Positions 43,100 through 51,884 of a stretch of 64,000 nt of DNA are shown here, piece by piece. The notes under the pieces are model-generated. The model saw only the letters and a list, made by a program, of their open reading frames with translations. It was not told the DNA's origin and ran no database searches. The translations under genes were made by a program, and so were the position numbers. The stretch comes from Cyanobium sp. CH-040 (lineage in GTDB: Bacteria; Cyanobacteriota; Cyanobacteriia; PCC-6307; Cyanobiaceae). Location: positions 167,372 through 231,371 of the forward strand of contig NZ_JAGQCJ010000002.1 of the NCBI RefSeq assembly GCF_024346135.1, written 5' to 3'. Numbering within the stretch: position 1 is the stretch's first letter; each line of letters opens with the position of its first letter.

Positions 43100-43587
43100 T
43101 TCAGCCCCTCGCAGCCTTCGTCATAGCAGGTGAGGATCACCCGGCCATCGGCGCCGAAGCGAACACCCACCAGATCGCGGCCCTCCAGAGAATCCACGCG
43201 CTCCTCACGAACGCTGTTGAGGTGATTGGGATTGATCACGCAGAGATCGCGATCGTCGTAACAGATCGTGTTCGTGGAGAAGCGTGCCCCGGCGGACTTC
43301 ACCTGCCGCCACCGGCCCGAGGGGGCATCGAGGATGCCCATCCGCAACGGCGGATCGCTCACCCGGATCACCTCCACCCGGGAGCCGATCGTGTGCCGGT
43401 ACACCGTGGAGTCGCCCTCATCGGTGACCTCGACCACACAGTCCTGAGGGGCGCCGCCCCGGATCGTGCAGGTGGTCTCCAGGCGGTAGAGGGTCGTGCC
43501 CTGGGCCGCGGACGGCTGGGCGCAGAAGGGTATGGCGACACCAGCGCACAGAACCATCAGCGCCATCGATCGGACGCGGAACTGCAT
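43096..43587 (-). CDS. Secreted protein of unknown function, Cys-containing
   Basis: 163 residues starting MQFRVRSMALMVLCAGVAIP, a signal peptide ending near PSAAQ. The mature part has several cysteines (LETTCTIRGGAPQDCVVEV, TICYDDRDLCVINPN, ILTCYDEGCEG), suggesting two or three disulfides. ATG 43587 is chosen because the residues upstream of it in the open frame do not look like a signal peptide. Its stop overlaps the GTG of the repeat protein by 4 bases, so the two are coupled. No family is recognised. Confidence 0.68.
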   Translation of the reverse strand: MQFRVRSMALMVLCAGVAIPFCAQPSAAQGTTLYRLETTCTIRGGAPQDCVVEVTDEGDSTVYRHTIGSRVEVIRVSDPPLRMGILDAPSGRWRQVKSAGARFSTNTICYDDRDLCVINPNHLNSVREERVDSLEGRDLVGVRFGADGRVILTCYDEGCEGLK

Positions 43588-43692
43588 AGACACAGGGCAG
43601 GAACGCTGCTGAAGAACTGGACCCTTGATCGTTGACAGGAACCTCAGCCCCGGCAACGGTTTGTTGCACTCGGCCATACATCGCCGGCGAGC

Positions 43693-44049
43693 TCAGGCTG
43701 CGGAGAGCCCCGGCCTTGCAGACGAGGCGATCTCCGCGCCGGTGTCCTCCACCAGCCGGCAGACCCGCCGGGCCAGGGCGGTGGCGTAGAGGCGGTCCAC
43801 GGCGCCGGCTTCGGGACTGATTCTGAGGCTGCGGCAGTCCACCACCAGCCGCTCCCGCTGGCCGCTCTGATCGGCCACCCGCAGCCGCAGCTGCCAGTGG
43901 TGCTGGGCGCTGCGGGTGATCTGATCGGCGCACACCGGCCCCACGCACAGCCCGGGGGCCGCCCCCGCCGCCCCGCGCAGGGGAAGCGGCGACAGCAGCA
44001 CCCCCAGCAGCAGGGCGAGCAGCAGCAGCGGCAGCCAGAGCCGCCTCAA
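43693..44049 (-). CDS. Secreted or anchored small protein of unknown function
   Basis: About 118 residues with an N-terminal hydrophobic run ([19 protein letters not shown]) and a short mature domain with four cysteines ([30 protein letters not shown]). TTG 44049 overlaps the uvrC stop in TTGA, which fits coupling; a longer open frame to 44109 lies inside uvrC. It is followed after 105 bases by another secreted protein gene on the same strand. Function unknown. Confidence 0.6.
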   Translation of the reverse strand: MRRLWLPLLLLALLLGVLLSPLPLRGAAGAAPGLCVGPVCADQITRSAQHHWQLRLRVADQSGQRERLVVDCRSLRISPEAGAVDRLYATALARRVCRLVEDTGAEIASSARPGLSAA

Positions 44050-46019
44050 CTGGCCAGCTCCGCGGGCAGCTCGGCGGGCAGCTCGGCCTCGGGGTGGAAG
44101 TACTCCCACACCTGGCGGGCCAGGGCGGGCCCCACGCCCGGCGCCGCACTCAGGCTGTCCACGCTGGCCAGCTGGATGGCGTCGACGGAGCGGAAGTGGG
44201 CCAGCAGCTCCCGGGCCCGCTTCGGCCCCAGACCGGGGATGTCGGTGAGGCGGGAGCGGGTCATGCGCTCGCCGCGCTGCTGCCTGTGGAAGCTCACCGC
44301 GAAGCGGTGGGCCTCGTCGCGCAGGCGGCGCAGGAGCTGCACGCCCAGCTGCTCCGGGTCACTCTCCAGTGGCTGACCGGCACCGGGAAGAAACACCTCC
44401 TCCCGCTGCTTGGCCAGGGAACAGACCACCAGATCCTCGGCCAGATCAAGCTCCCGCAGCGCCTCCATCACAGCCGAGAGCTGGCCCTTGCCGCCGTCGA
44501 TCATCACCACGTCCGGCCAGTCCCCCATGCCGTCGGTGTGCAGGGTGGTGGCCCCGCGGCGACGCAGCTCCGCCAGGTCGGCCCCCTCCGCCTTGGCCTG
44601 GGCCCAGCGCCGGAACCGGCGGCGCATGATCTCGGCCATGGCCATGAAGTCATCGGAGTGGCCGGCACGGATCGAACTGCTGCGGATCCGGTACTTGCGG
44701 TAGTGCTGCTTGGCCGGCAGGCCGTCGATGAACACCACCTGGGAGGCCACTGCGTCGCTGCCCTGGATGTGGCTGATGTCGTAGCCCTCGATCCGCCGCG
44801 GCGCTGTGGTGAGTTCGAGCAGCTGGGCCAGATCCTCGGTGGCCAGCAGGTTCTGCTCGCTGGCGCGCTGGGCGCGCTGCAGCTCGTAGCCGGCGTTGCG
44901 CACCACCAGCTCGATCAGCTCGGCCTTCTGCTGCCGCTGGGGCACGGCCAGCCGCACCCGCCGGCCCCGCTGCTCGCCCAGCCAGTCCTCGATCAGGCGC
45001 TGCTGGGGCAGGGCGTGCTGCAGCAGCAGTTCCGGGGGAATCTCCACCCCCTCCACCTGGCTGTAGTGCTCCTCGATCACACGCTGCAGGATCAGGCCGG
45101 GCGTGTCGGTGGCACCCTCGGCGTCCGCCAGGTAACCCAGGCGCCCCACCAGCTTCCCTGCCCGCATCTGGAACAGCTGCACCGCCGCCACCCGTCCGTC
45201 GGCCGCCAGGGCGATCACATCGCGGCTCACCGAGCTGTCGCCCACGCTCATCTTCTGGTCGGCGGTGAGGGCGTCGAGCCCCTGGATCTGGTCCCGCACC
45301 CGGGCGGCGCTCTCGAAGTCGAGCCGCTCGGCGTAGCGCTCCATCTGCTCGCGAAGCAGCGTCACCAGCTCGTCGTTGCGGCCCTGGAACACCATCGCCA
45401 CCTGGCGCAGGGTGCAGTGGTAGTCCTCGGAGCTGATCTTCTCCTGGCACACCCCGGGACAGCGCCCGATGTCGTAGTTGAGGCAGGTGCGGTCGCGGTA
45501 GAGCGGCTGGGGCCGCTGACGCAGGGGAAACACCCGCTTCACCAGCGCCAGGGTGCGGCGCAGCAGGCCCACGTCCACGTAGGGGCCGTAGAAGCGGTCG
45601 AGGGGCGAGCGGAAGCGGCGCCGGCGGGTGATGAACAGGCGTGGATAGGCCTCGCTCCAGGTGATGCACAGATAGGGATATTTCTTGTCGTCCTTGAGCA
45701 GGACGTTGAAGTGCGGCTGGTTCTGCTTGATCAGGTTCGATTCCAGTGCCAGCGCCTCCGCCTCGCTGTCGGTGACGATGAACTCGATCTCCGCCACCTG
45801 CCGCACCATCAGCCTGATGCGGGGGCTGTGGCCGTGGGCGTTGCCGCTCTGGAAGTAGCTGCGCACCCGGCTGCGCAGCACCTTGGCCTTGCCGATGTAG
45901 AGGATGCGGTCCTCCACGTCCCGCATCAGGTAGCAGCCGGGCTCGCCGGGAAGCTCCGCCAGCCGTGAGCGGAGGCGGTCTGGCTGCTGAAGCAGAGGAA
46001 GCCGGACCGGCGACGTCAA
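44046..46019 (-). CDS. uvrC: UvrABC excinuclease subunit C
   Basis: A 657-residue repair nuclease that makes both incisions in nucleotide excision repair. It has the GIY-YIG domain ([20 protein letters not shown]), a UVR motif near residue 230 ([20 protein letters not shown]), the RNase H-like endonuclease domain ([36 protein letters not shown]), and C-terminal helix-hairpin-helices ([19 protein letters not shown]). The start is TTG, overlapping the flavin-reductase stop (TTGA). The length is normal. Confidence 0.95.
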   Translation of the reverse strand: MTSPVRLPLLQQPDRLRSRLAELPGEPGCYLMRDVEDRILYIGKAKVLRSRVRSYFQSGNAHGHSPRIRLMVRQVAEIEFIVTDSEAEALALESNLIKQNQPHFNVLLKDDKKYPYLCITWSEAYPRLFITRRRRFRSPLDRFYGPYVDVGLLRRTLALVKRVFPLRQRPQPLYRDRTCLNYDIGRCPGVCQEKISSEDYHCTLRQVAMVFQGRNDELVTLLREQMERYAERLDFESAARVRDQIQGLDALTADQKMSVGDSSVSRDVIALAADGRVAAVQLFQMRAGKLVGRLGYLADAEGATDTPGLILQRVIEEHYSQVEGVEIPPELLLQHALPQQRLIEDWLGEQRGRRVRLAVPQRQQKAELIELVVRNAGYELQRAQRASEQNLLATEDLAQLLELTTAPRRIEGYDISHIQGSDAVASQVVFIDGLPAKQHYRKYRIRSSSIRAGHSDDFMAMAEIMRRRFRRWAQAKAEGADLAELRRRGATTLHTDGMGDWPDVVMIDGGKGQLSAVMEALRELDLAEDLVVCSLAKQREEVFLPGAGQPLESDPEQLGVQLLRRLRDEAHRFAVSFHRQQRGERMTRSRLTDIPGLGPKRARELLAHFRSVDAIQLASVDSLSAAPGVGPALARQVWEYFHPEAELPAELPAELAS

Positions 46020-46498
46020 CCGCCGTACTGCCAGCCGGTGGCGGAGAGTTCGAGGGCGGCGCCGTCGCGGTTGAGCACGGCGCTCTTCACCTCGCCCACG
46101 AACACGGTGTGGTCACCGTGGGCGACCTGCCCCACCAGCTCGCACTCCACCGCGCCGAGGGCGTCCTCCAGCAGCGGCAGACCGAGCTCGCCGAGCCGGA
46201 AGGGGGCGGCGTCGAAGCGGCCGCCGATGGCCTTCTGGGGCTTGAAGAACACGGCTGCCAGATCCTTCTGGTCGGCGGCGAGCACGTTGAGCGCGAACCG
46301 TCCGGTGCGCTGGATGATGCCGTTGCTGGTGCTGTCGGCCCGCACCGCCATCACCACCAGCGGCGGCTCGAAGCTGCCCTGGGTCACCCAGCTGGCCGTG
46401 AAGCCGTTCACCTCCTCGCCCTCGGCCACGCCGCAGATGAACACGCCGTGGGGGATCTTGCGCAGCAGGGTCTTCTTGGCTTCCGCGTTGAGGGCCAT
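46016..46498 (-). CDS. Flavin reductase-like domain protein
   Basis: A 160-residue FMN-binding split-barrel protein of the flavin reductase (FlaRed) family. Evidence: [59 protein letters not shown], and [19 protein letters not shown] near the end. These enzymes reduce flavin or form partners of oxygenases; no partner is visible. ATG 46498 follows a non-coding stretch; the longer frame to 47074 overlaps coaD and is rejected. It is coupled to uvrC by a 4-base overlap. Confidence 0.85.
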   Translation of the reverse strand: MALNAEAKKTLLRKIPHGVFICGVAEGEEVNGFTASWVTQGSFEPPLVVMAVRADSTSNGIIQRTGRFALNVLAADQKDLAAVFFKPQKAIGGRFDAAPFRLGELGLPLLEDALGAVECELVGQVAHGDHTVFVGEVKSAVLNRDGAALELSATGWQYGG

Positions 46499-46545
46499 GG
46501 GTGGGAGACGGGCAGTCGCGACTCTAGAAAGCGCCGGCACGCCCA

Positions 46546-46551
46546 TAGGCT
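46546..46551 (+). promoter_or_regulatory. TAGGCT -10-like element 7 bases before the coaD start
   Basis: TAGGCT with 7 bases before ATG 46559. If used, the transcript would start at or next to the ATG, so it would be nearly leaderless. Confidence 0.4.
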
Positions 46552-46558
46552 GAGCCCC

Positions 46559-47041
46559 ATGCGCGCCCTCTACCCCGGCAGCTTCGATCCCCTCACCCTG
46601 GGCCATCTCGACCTGATCGAGCGGGCCAGCCGTCTCTTCGACGGGGTGGTGGTGGCGGTGCTGCGCAACCCCGGCAAGACCCCGGCGTTCTCCCTGGACC
46701 AGCGCCTGGAGCAGATCCGGGCGGCCACGCGCCACCTGAGCGGGGTGGAGGTGGGCAGCTTCGACGGCCTGACGGTGAGCTTCGCCCAGGAGCGCCGCAC
46801 CCAGGTGATCCTGCGCGGGCTGCGGGCCCTCAGCGACTTCGAGTACGAGCTGCAGATCGCCCACACCAACAAGAGCCTGGCGCCGGAGGTGGAGACCCTG
46901 TTCCTGGCCACGGCGGTGCATCACAGTTTTCTGAGCAGTTCGGTGGTCAGGGAGGTGGCGCGCTTCGGGGGTGATGTCAGCCATCTCGTGCCCGATGGAG
47001 TGGCACAGGACCTCGCCAGGCTCTTTAATCGGGCGGAATGA
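46559..47041 (+). CDS. coaD: Phosphopantetheine adenylyltransferase
   Basis: A 160-residue nucleotidyltransferase that makes dephospho-CoA from 4'-phosphopantetheine and ATP. The [17 protein letters not shown] segment has the T/HxGH ATP motif. [16 protein letters not shown] and [19 protein letters not shown] are the usual C-terminal family blocks. The length is exact for the family. It is followed after 13 bases by the DivIVA-like gene, an order I associate with Synechocystis (slr0847-slr0848). Confidence 0.94.
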   Translation: MRALYPGSFDPLTLGHLDLIERASRLFDGVVVAVLRNPGKTPAFSLDQRLEQIRAATRHLSGVEVGSFDGLTVSFAQERRTQVILRGLRALSDFEYELQIAHTNKSLAPEVETLFLATAVHHSFLSSSVVREVARFGGDVSHLVPDGVAQDLARLFNRAE

Positions 47042-47054
47042 AGCTCTGAGCGCC

Positions 47055-48023
47055 ATGGCCGAGGCCAGCATCACCGTTCTCGATCAGCTCGATCAGCTGG
47101 AGGAGGTCGTGCTGGAGGGCACCCGGGTTCCCTTCAGTGGTGGGCGGCTCGTGAACGAGCAGGACGCCATCGAGATGATGGACGCGGTGCGCGAGGCGCT
47201 GCCGGCCCAGATCAACCAGGCCAGCGAGCTGCTGCGCCAGCGCGACGACTTCATCGCCCAGGCCCGGCGCCAGGCCGAGGAGATCGTGGCCAACGCCCAG
47301 CGGGAGCGCGAGCAGCTGATCAGCAACGCAGCGGTGCTCAAGGAGGCCGAGCGTCAGGTGGCCGAGATGCGTGAGCAGACCCGCCAGCAGTGCGAGCAGA
47401 TGCTGCTGCAGGGGCGCCAGAAGGCGGCCCAGGCGGAGCAGGAGCACCAGAGCCGCATGGCCCAGATGGAGCAGCAGTTCGCCGCCCGCCGCCAGCAGCT
47501 CGAGCAGGAGGCCGGTGAGCGCAACCGCCAGCTGGTGGAGCAGCACGAACGCAACCGCCAGCAGGCCATGGCCGAGCTGGAGCAGATCCGCCAGGAGGGA
47601 CTGCGGCTGCAGCGCGAGAGCCAGGCCGAGGCCGAGCGCCTGCACAACGATGCCCTGCAGTTCCGCCAGCAGACCCAGCAGCAGTGCGACCAGCTGGTGG
47701 CGCGCAGCCGCCAGGAGGCCACCGAGGTGAGCGAAGGCGCCAACCGCTATGCCGAGCAGGTGCTCGGCGAGCTGGAGGGGCGCATCAAGGAGCTGGCTCA
47801 GGTGGTGATCGCCGGCCGCCGCGAACTGGTGCGCTTCCAGGTGCCGGAGGTGGTGAGCGGCGGCAGCGCCGCTGCTGCTGCCCTCACTGACACCGCTGCC
47901 CCTGGCGAATCCGGCGTGGCCGCCGACCCTGCCGCCCGGGTGCGGCGGCCAGCCTCGGGAGCTCGCACCCCCGGCAGCCGCCGTCGCCGGGTGGTGGACA
48001 GCCTCAGGCAGCTGGCGGGCTGA
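47055..48023 (+). CDS. DivIVA-like (Cdv3-type) coiled-coil protein
   Basis: 322 residues. The N-terminus LEEVVLEGTRVPFSGGRLVN has the DivIVA-like short motif, followed by a long Gln/Glu/Arg coiled coil (about 60-260; QRDDFIAQARRQAEEIVAN, QQFAARRQQLEQEAGERNRQ). The tail is Ala/Thr/Arg-rich. DivIVA-like Cdv3 is required for cell division in Synechococcus elongatus. The coaD neighbour supports the match. ATG 47055 begins MAEASITVLDQL. Assignment rests on layout and motif, not on alignment. Confidence 0.7.
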   Translation: MAEASITVLDQLDQLEEVVLEGTRVPFSGGRLVNEQDAIEMMDAVREALPAQINQASELLRQRDDFIAQARRQAEEIVANAQREREQLISNAAVLKEAERQVAEMREQTRQQCEQMLLQGRQKAAQAEQEHQSRMAQMEQQFAARRQQLEQEAGERNRQLVEQHERNRQQAMAELEQIRQEGLRLQRESQAEAERLHNDALQFRQQTQQQCDQLVARSRQEATEVSEGANRYAEQVLGELEGRIKELAQVVIAGRRELVRFQVPEVVSGGSAAAAALTDTAAPGESGVAADPAARVRRPASGARTPGSRRRRVVDSLRQLAG

Positions 48024-48030
48024 GCCCGCC

Positions 48031-49329
48031 TCAGCCGGCTGGGCAGAGCCCGCTGGTCTGCACCTGGCGCAACACCTGGCCGATGGTGGTGTTGGGCTGG
48101 GCGCCCCCGTTGCTGATGGCGGCCACGTAACGGGCCCCCTCGGCCGTGAGCAGCACTCCGCTGATTGCCCGCACACCGCGCAGCGTGCCGGTCTTGGCGT
48201 AGAAGCGGCCCTGCAGAGCCGGGTCGGTGTAGATGTTGCGCAGGGTGCCGCGCTGACCGGACACCGCCATCGAGGCCAGGTAGTTGCGCGCGTAGGGATG
48301 CTGATCCATGCGCAGCAGCAGGGCTGCCAGGAAGTGGCTGGTGAGGCGGTTGGAGCGGTCCAGACCGCTGCCGTCGGCGATGCGCACGCCCTGCATCGGC
48401 AGCCCCTGACCGAGCAGCCAGGCGATGGTGCGCTGCTGGGCCTGGGCCAGGTCCCAGGTGCCCGCCGCCTGCCGCATCAGCACTTCGGCGGTGAAATTGT
48501 GGCTCTCGCTGTTGGCCAGGCTGAGCAGGTTGTGCATCGGCGCCGAGGGCTGCTCGTAGATCAGCGCCGCGTCGGCGGGGAGGGGAGAGCGGGACGACAC
48601 CAGCCGCAGCTGGGCCTGCCCGCCCTGCTGGGCGATGGCCCGCTCCAGCAGGGTCTGCAGGCGTGAGGGCGGGTTCTGCACCGCGTCCTGGATGGCGTTG
48701 CTGGTCACCGCCAGCCGGGTGATCGGGGCGCCGTAGGCATAAAAGCGGTCGTCAGGGTTCCAGCCGCTGGGCCACCAGGCCTGGCTGGGTTCCTCGGCCA
48801 GCTCCAGGCGCACCACCGTGCCGGGCGCACCCGTGGAGCCGCCGGAGCGCAGGGCCAGCTGGGCGAAACGCTGCAGCTGGGGCAGAGCCAGGTCGGGATC
48901 ACCCTCTCCGGTGAGCCGGAAGCTGCCGTCGGGCAGCTGCCACAGCCGGGTGGTCAGGCGGTGGTCGGGGCCGAGCTGATCGAGGGCGAAGGCGGTGGAG
49001 ACCAGCTTCTGATTGGAGGCCGGTACCCGTGGCGTGAAGCCGTTCACCTCCGCCAGCAGGCGGCCGCGGGGGTCGGCGACGCTGATGCTCCAGGCTCCGG
49101 CCTCGCCGCCCAGAAGCGAGCGGATGCGCTGCTGCAACGCCGGACAGCTCGGCTGGGTCTCCAGCCGGGGCAGACCCGTCGGCGGCGGCGGCGCCGGCAG
49201 GCTGGCCTGGAGCGGTGGACTAACCGGGCCTGGCGCGGGCACCGCCGGACGGGTCTGGGCCAGAACGGCGCCGGGCTGCAGGGCGATCAGCAGCGGCAGG
49301 GCGGTGAGGCCGGCGGTGAAGCGATGCAT
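48031..49329 (-). CDS. dacB: D-alanyl-D-alanine carboxypeptidase/endopeptidase (PBP4/DacB family)
   Basis: A 432-residue penicillin-binding protein with a signal peptide (MHRFTAGLTALPLLIALQ, cleavage near GAVLA). Active-site motifs are in order: SNQK in RVPASNQKLVSTAFALDQLG (SxxK), ANSESHNFTAEVLMRQA (SxN-type), and FYAKTGTLRGVRAISG (KTG). It trims peptidoglycan peptides in the periplasm. A Pro/Ala-rich segment follows the signal. ATG 49329 lies one base after the DUF4330 stop. It is convergent with the DivIVA-like gene, 7 bases away. Confidence 0.9.
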   Translation of the reverse strand: MHRFTAGLTALPLLIALQPGAVLAQTRPAVPAPGPVSPPLQASLPAPPPPTGLPRLETQPSCPALQQRIRSLLGGEAGAWSISVADPRGRLLAEVNGFTPRVPASNQKLVSTAFALDQLGPDHRLTTRLWQLPDGSFRLTGEGDPDLALPQLQRFAQLALRSGGSTGAPGTVVRLELAEEPSQAWWPSGWNPDDRFYAYGAPITRLAVTSNAIQDAVQNPPSRLQTLLERAIAQQGGQAQLRLVSSRSPLPADAALIYEQPSAPMHNLLSLANSESHNFTAEVLMRQAAGTWDLAQAQQRTIAWLLGQGLPMQGVRIADGSGLDRSNRLTSHFLAALLLRMDQHPYARNYLASMAVSGQRGTLRNIYTDPALQGRFYAKTGTLRGVRAISGVLLTAEGARYVAAISNGGAQPNTTIGQVLRQVQTSGLCPAG

Positions 49330-49330
49330 G

Positions 49331-49870
49331 TCAGGCCTTCTCGAGTTGGATGGCGGTCACGGTGCCGGTGACGCGGAAGGTGTTGCCCTCGATCTCCACC
49401 GAGGCGCCCACCTTGATGCTCTGGTTGCCGAATACCACACCCCCTTCACCCCGGCGGCCCTGGCCCTGGAGCACGAAACGGGCATCCAGGTTGCTGAAGG
49501 CCGCCTGGTTGGGGTCCGAGGCCGTCACCACGCGGCCGTCGGGCTGGACGGCCACCAGCTGGCGGCGCAGCGGAGTGATCGACTCGATCGCCACGCTGCC
49601 GTGGGGCTGGTTGCGGATCACGATCGCCACACGGCCTTCCGAGCGCGCCGCCGTAATCAGGCCGTCGGGATCGGCCACGGGGATCCCGCGCACATCCACC
49701 GACACCTTCACGGGCACCATGGCACCGGTGGCCTCCGCCACGACCCCCGAGAGCTTGGGGCTCCAGAGCACACCGGCCGCCGCCACCAGCACGGCGCCGA
49801 TGGCGGCCGCGTCGACCAGACCGAAGCGCAGGCGTGCGGGGGATGCGGACGATGCGGGTTCCGTGGGCAT
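49331..49870 (-). CDS. DUF4330 family membrane-anchored protein
   Basis: 179 residues. A hydrophobic N-terminal anchor, FGLVDAAAIGAVLVAAAGVL, precedes an extracytoplasmic beta-rich domain with VKVSVDVRGIPVADPDGLIT and the end NTFRVTGTVTAIQLEKA. This fits DUF4330, common in cyanobacteria and of unknown function. It lies immediately upstream of dacB with a single base between and is very likely co-transcribed. The start is ATG. Confidence 0.8.
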   Translation of the reverse strand: MPTEPASSASPARLRFGLVDAAAIGAVLVAAAGVLWSPKLSGVVAEATGAMVPVKVSVDVRGIPVADPDGLITAARSEGRVAIVIRNQPHGSVAIESITPLRRQLVAVQPDGRVVTASDPNQAAFSNLDARFVLQGQGRRGEGGVVFGNQSIKVGASVEIEGNTFRVTGTVTAIQLEKA

Positions 49871-49948
49871 GGGCGCGCTCCGGCCTGCGGGGCCTGGGGG
49901 GAGACGCGAAGTGTACGGAGTTCGGCCCGATCAGCCCAGCCGCCCAGC

Positions 49949-50668
49949 TCAGCTGCGCAGGCCCTCGATGAAGGCATCGAGGGCGCGCAGGTTGCCCCCC
50001 ACGCCAAGGCCGCCCTCGCCGGCCAGCGCCTGGGCCTGGGTCTCGGCATCGGGCCTCTCGTCGAAGCGGGCCGCCAGCCGGAAGCCGTCGGCATCCTGGC
50101 GGTAGAGCTCCCAGCCGCCGGGATAGGCCCGGCGCAGGGCGCTGCCCTCCAGCGGCTGCAGGAAGTAGGCCGCCTGCCACTCGGCCACGAAGCCACGGCG
50201 CCGTTCCCTGGCGACGCTGCCGATGCCCACGGCGGCATCCTCGAGACGGCCGTTCAGCATCGCCACCGGCCCGCGGTGGGCGGCGCAGAGCTGCTCGAAG
50301 TCCTCGTAGTCGGGCAGGGCCGGCGCCACCGCCAGCAGCAGTGGCGCCGTGGCTTCCGCGCCGCCATCCGGGCCGGCGGCCTCGGTACTGCGGCGTTGCT
50401 GGGAGCGGAAATCGGCGATCCGTTCGGCCAGGTCCGGAGCGTCACGGCGGGCCAGGGCGCAGGCGCCGGCATCGGGAAACACGATCCGGGGTGACAGGCC
50501 GGCGTCGAGCAGGGATCGGCACAGCCGCAGCACCACGGGCAGCAGGCGCAGCCCCTCGAAGCGCCAGTCCACGCTCCAGCGGCCCCTGGCGGCGCTGGGG
50601 AGAGCCTCCAGCAGGGCCGCCAGGGCCTGGCTCTCCGCCTCGCGCAGATCCGCAGGAAGCATGGCCAT
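49949..50668 (-). CDS. DUF1995 family protein
   Basis: A 239-residue soluble protein resembling DUF1995, a family shared by cyanobacteria and plastids. Recognisable parts are GRWSVDWRFEGLRLLPVVLR, APALPDYEDFEQLCAAHRGP, VAEWQAAYFLQPLEGSALRR, and YPGGWELYRQDADGFRLAAR. Plant relatives have been linked to photosystem assembly, but the molecular function is not established. ATG 50668 or 50662. TAGGGT lies 16 bases upstream and overlaps the stop of the cysteine desulfurase gene. Confidence 0.78.
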   Translation of the reverse strand: MAMLPADLREAESQALAALLEALPSAARGRWSVDWRFEGLRLLPVVLRLCRSLLDAGLSPRIVFPDAGACALARRDAPDLAERIADFRSQQRRSTEAAGPDGGAEATAPLLLAVAPALPDYEDFEQLCAAHRGPVAMLNGRLEDAAVGIGSVARERRRGFVAEWQAAYFLQPLEGSALRRAYPGGWELYRQDADGFRLAARFDERPDAETQAQALAGEGGLGVGGNLRALDAFIEGLRS

Positions 50669-50684
50669 GAGTCAGTGCAGGCTG

Positions 50685-50690
50685 ACCCTA
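50685..50690 (-). promoter_or_regulatory. TAGGGT element including the cysteine desulfurase stop
   Basis: TAGGGT on the minus strand; TAG (50690-50688) is the stop codon of the cysteine desulfurase gene. It lies 16 bases before ATG 50668. Confidence 0.45.
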
Positions 50691-51884
50691 CGGGCCGACG
50701 GCCACCTGCTGGCGGGCCCGCTCCAGGGCATCCGGCAGTCCCTCCAGATCGGCGGGGCTGAGCCAGGGGCCGAAGCCGAGCCGCAGGCCGCTGGCCGCTT
50801 CCTGCTCCCCGTAGCCCAGGGCCCTCAGCACCGGACTGGCTGGGGAACCGCCGCTGCTGCAGGCTGAACCGCTGCTCACCGCATAGCCCTCCTGCCAGAG
50901 GCGGCGCACCAGCTGGCGGCCGGAGAAGGGCCCACCGGCCGCCGAGGACACCAGCAGGCTGAGGTGGTGCGGCAGGCGGGCCTCAGGGACGTGGCGGGGG
51001 TCGGGGCCGCTGAGGCGCAGGCCCGGCAGTTCCAGCAGGCGCGCCAGCAGCGCATCCCGCATGGCGGCGACGGGGTCGCGGCCCGCCCCCTGCCGCAGGC
51101 GCTCGTCCGCCAGCTCCAGGGCGCGGCAGAGCCCGGCGGCCAGTGCCACCGGTTCGGTGCCGCTGCGGCGGCCTGCCTCCTGTCCGCCGCCGCCGATCTG
51201 GCCTGTCAGGGGCACGCCGGAGCGCACCAGCAGGGCGCCGATGCCGCGCGGCCCCTGCAGCTTGTGGCCGGCCAGGCTGAGCAGGTCGACCGGCAGGGCG
51301 GCGAAGTCGACCGGCAGGTGCCCGACCACCTGCACCGCGTCCACGTGCAGCAGCACCCCGGCGCGCCGGCAGCGCGCCCCGACCGCGTCGAGGGGCTGGA
51401 GGCTGCCCACCTCGCTCTGGCCCCAGATCAGCGACACCAGCCGCGTCGGCGGCTCCACCCAGCGCTCCAGGGCCTCGAGGTCCAGCAGGCCCTCCCGGTC
51501 CACCGGCAGGGTCTGCAGCTGCCAGCCGCGGCGCTCGAGGGCGGCGGCAGCAGCGGCGGTGGCGGGATGCTCGACGCTCGAGATCAGCAACCGCCCCGGC
51601 CGCAGGTTCTCGGCGGCCCCCAGCAGGGCCAGGTGGATGGACTCGCTGCCCCCGGAGGTGAACACCAGCTCCTCGGGGCGGCAGCCGAGCAGCGCGGCGC
51701 AGCGCCAGCGGGCCCGTTCAAGGGCCTCGGCCGCCGCCAGGCCATGGCCGTGGAGGCTTGAGGGGTTGCCCCAGGCCACGGCCTGCACCGCCGCCATCGC
51801 CTCAAGCACCTCCGGCGCCGGCGGTGCCGTGGCGCAGGCGTCCAGATACACCCCCCGCACCGGCGCACCCGGCCGGGGGCTCAT
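50688..51884 (-). CDS. Cysteine desulfurase (NifS/IscS family)
   Basis: A 398-residue PLP enzyme that removes sulfur from cysteine for FeS clusters and other thio-cofactors. The PLP lysine is in LSLAGHKLQGPRGIGALLV (about residue 207), and the persulfide cysteine in YAVSSGSACSSGGSPASPV (about 340). The N-terminus VRGVYLDACATAPPAPEVLE fits. The SSGSACSSG loop places it in the NifS/IscS group I type. ATG 51884 overlaps the dapF stop by 4 bases; a very long open frame upstream is dapF read out of frame. Confidence 0.9.
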   Translation of the reverse strand: MSPRPGAPVRGVYLDACATAPPAPEVLEAMAAVQAVAWGNPSSLHGHGLAAAEALERARWRCAALLGCRPEELVFTSGGSESIHLALLGAAENLRPGRLLISSVEHPATAAAAAALERRGWQLQTLPVDREGLLDLEALERWVEPPTRLVSLIWGQSEVGSLQPLDAVGARCRRAGVLLHVDAVQVVGHLPVDFAALPVDLLSLAGHKLQGPRGIGALLVRSGVPLTGQIGGGGQEAGRRSGTEPVALAAGLCRALELADERLRQGAGRDPVAAMRDALLARLLELPGLRLSGPDPRHVPEARLPHHLSLLVSSAAGGPFSGRQLVRRLWQEGYAVSSGSACSSGGSPASPVLRALGYGEQEAASGLRLGFGPWLSPADLEGLPDALERARQQVAVGP

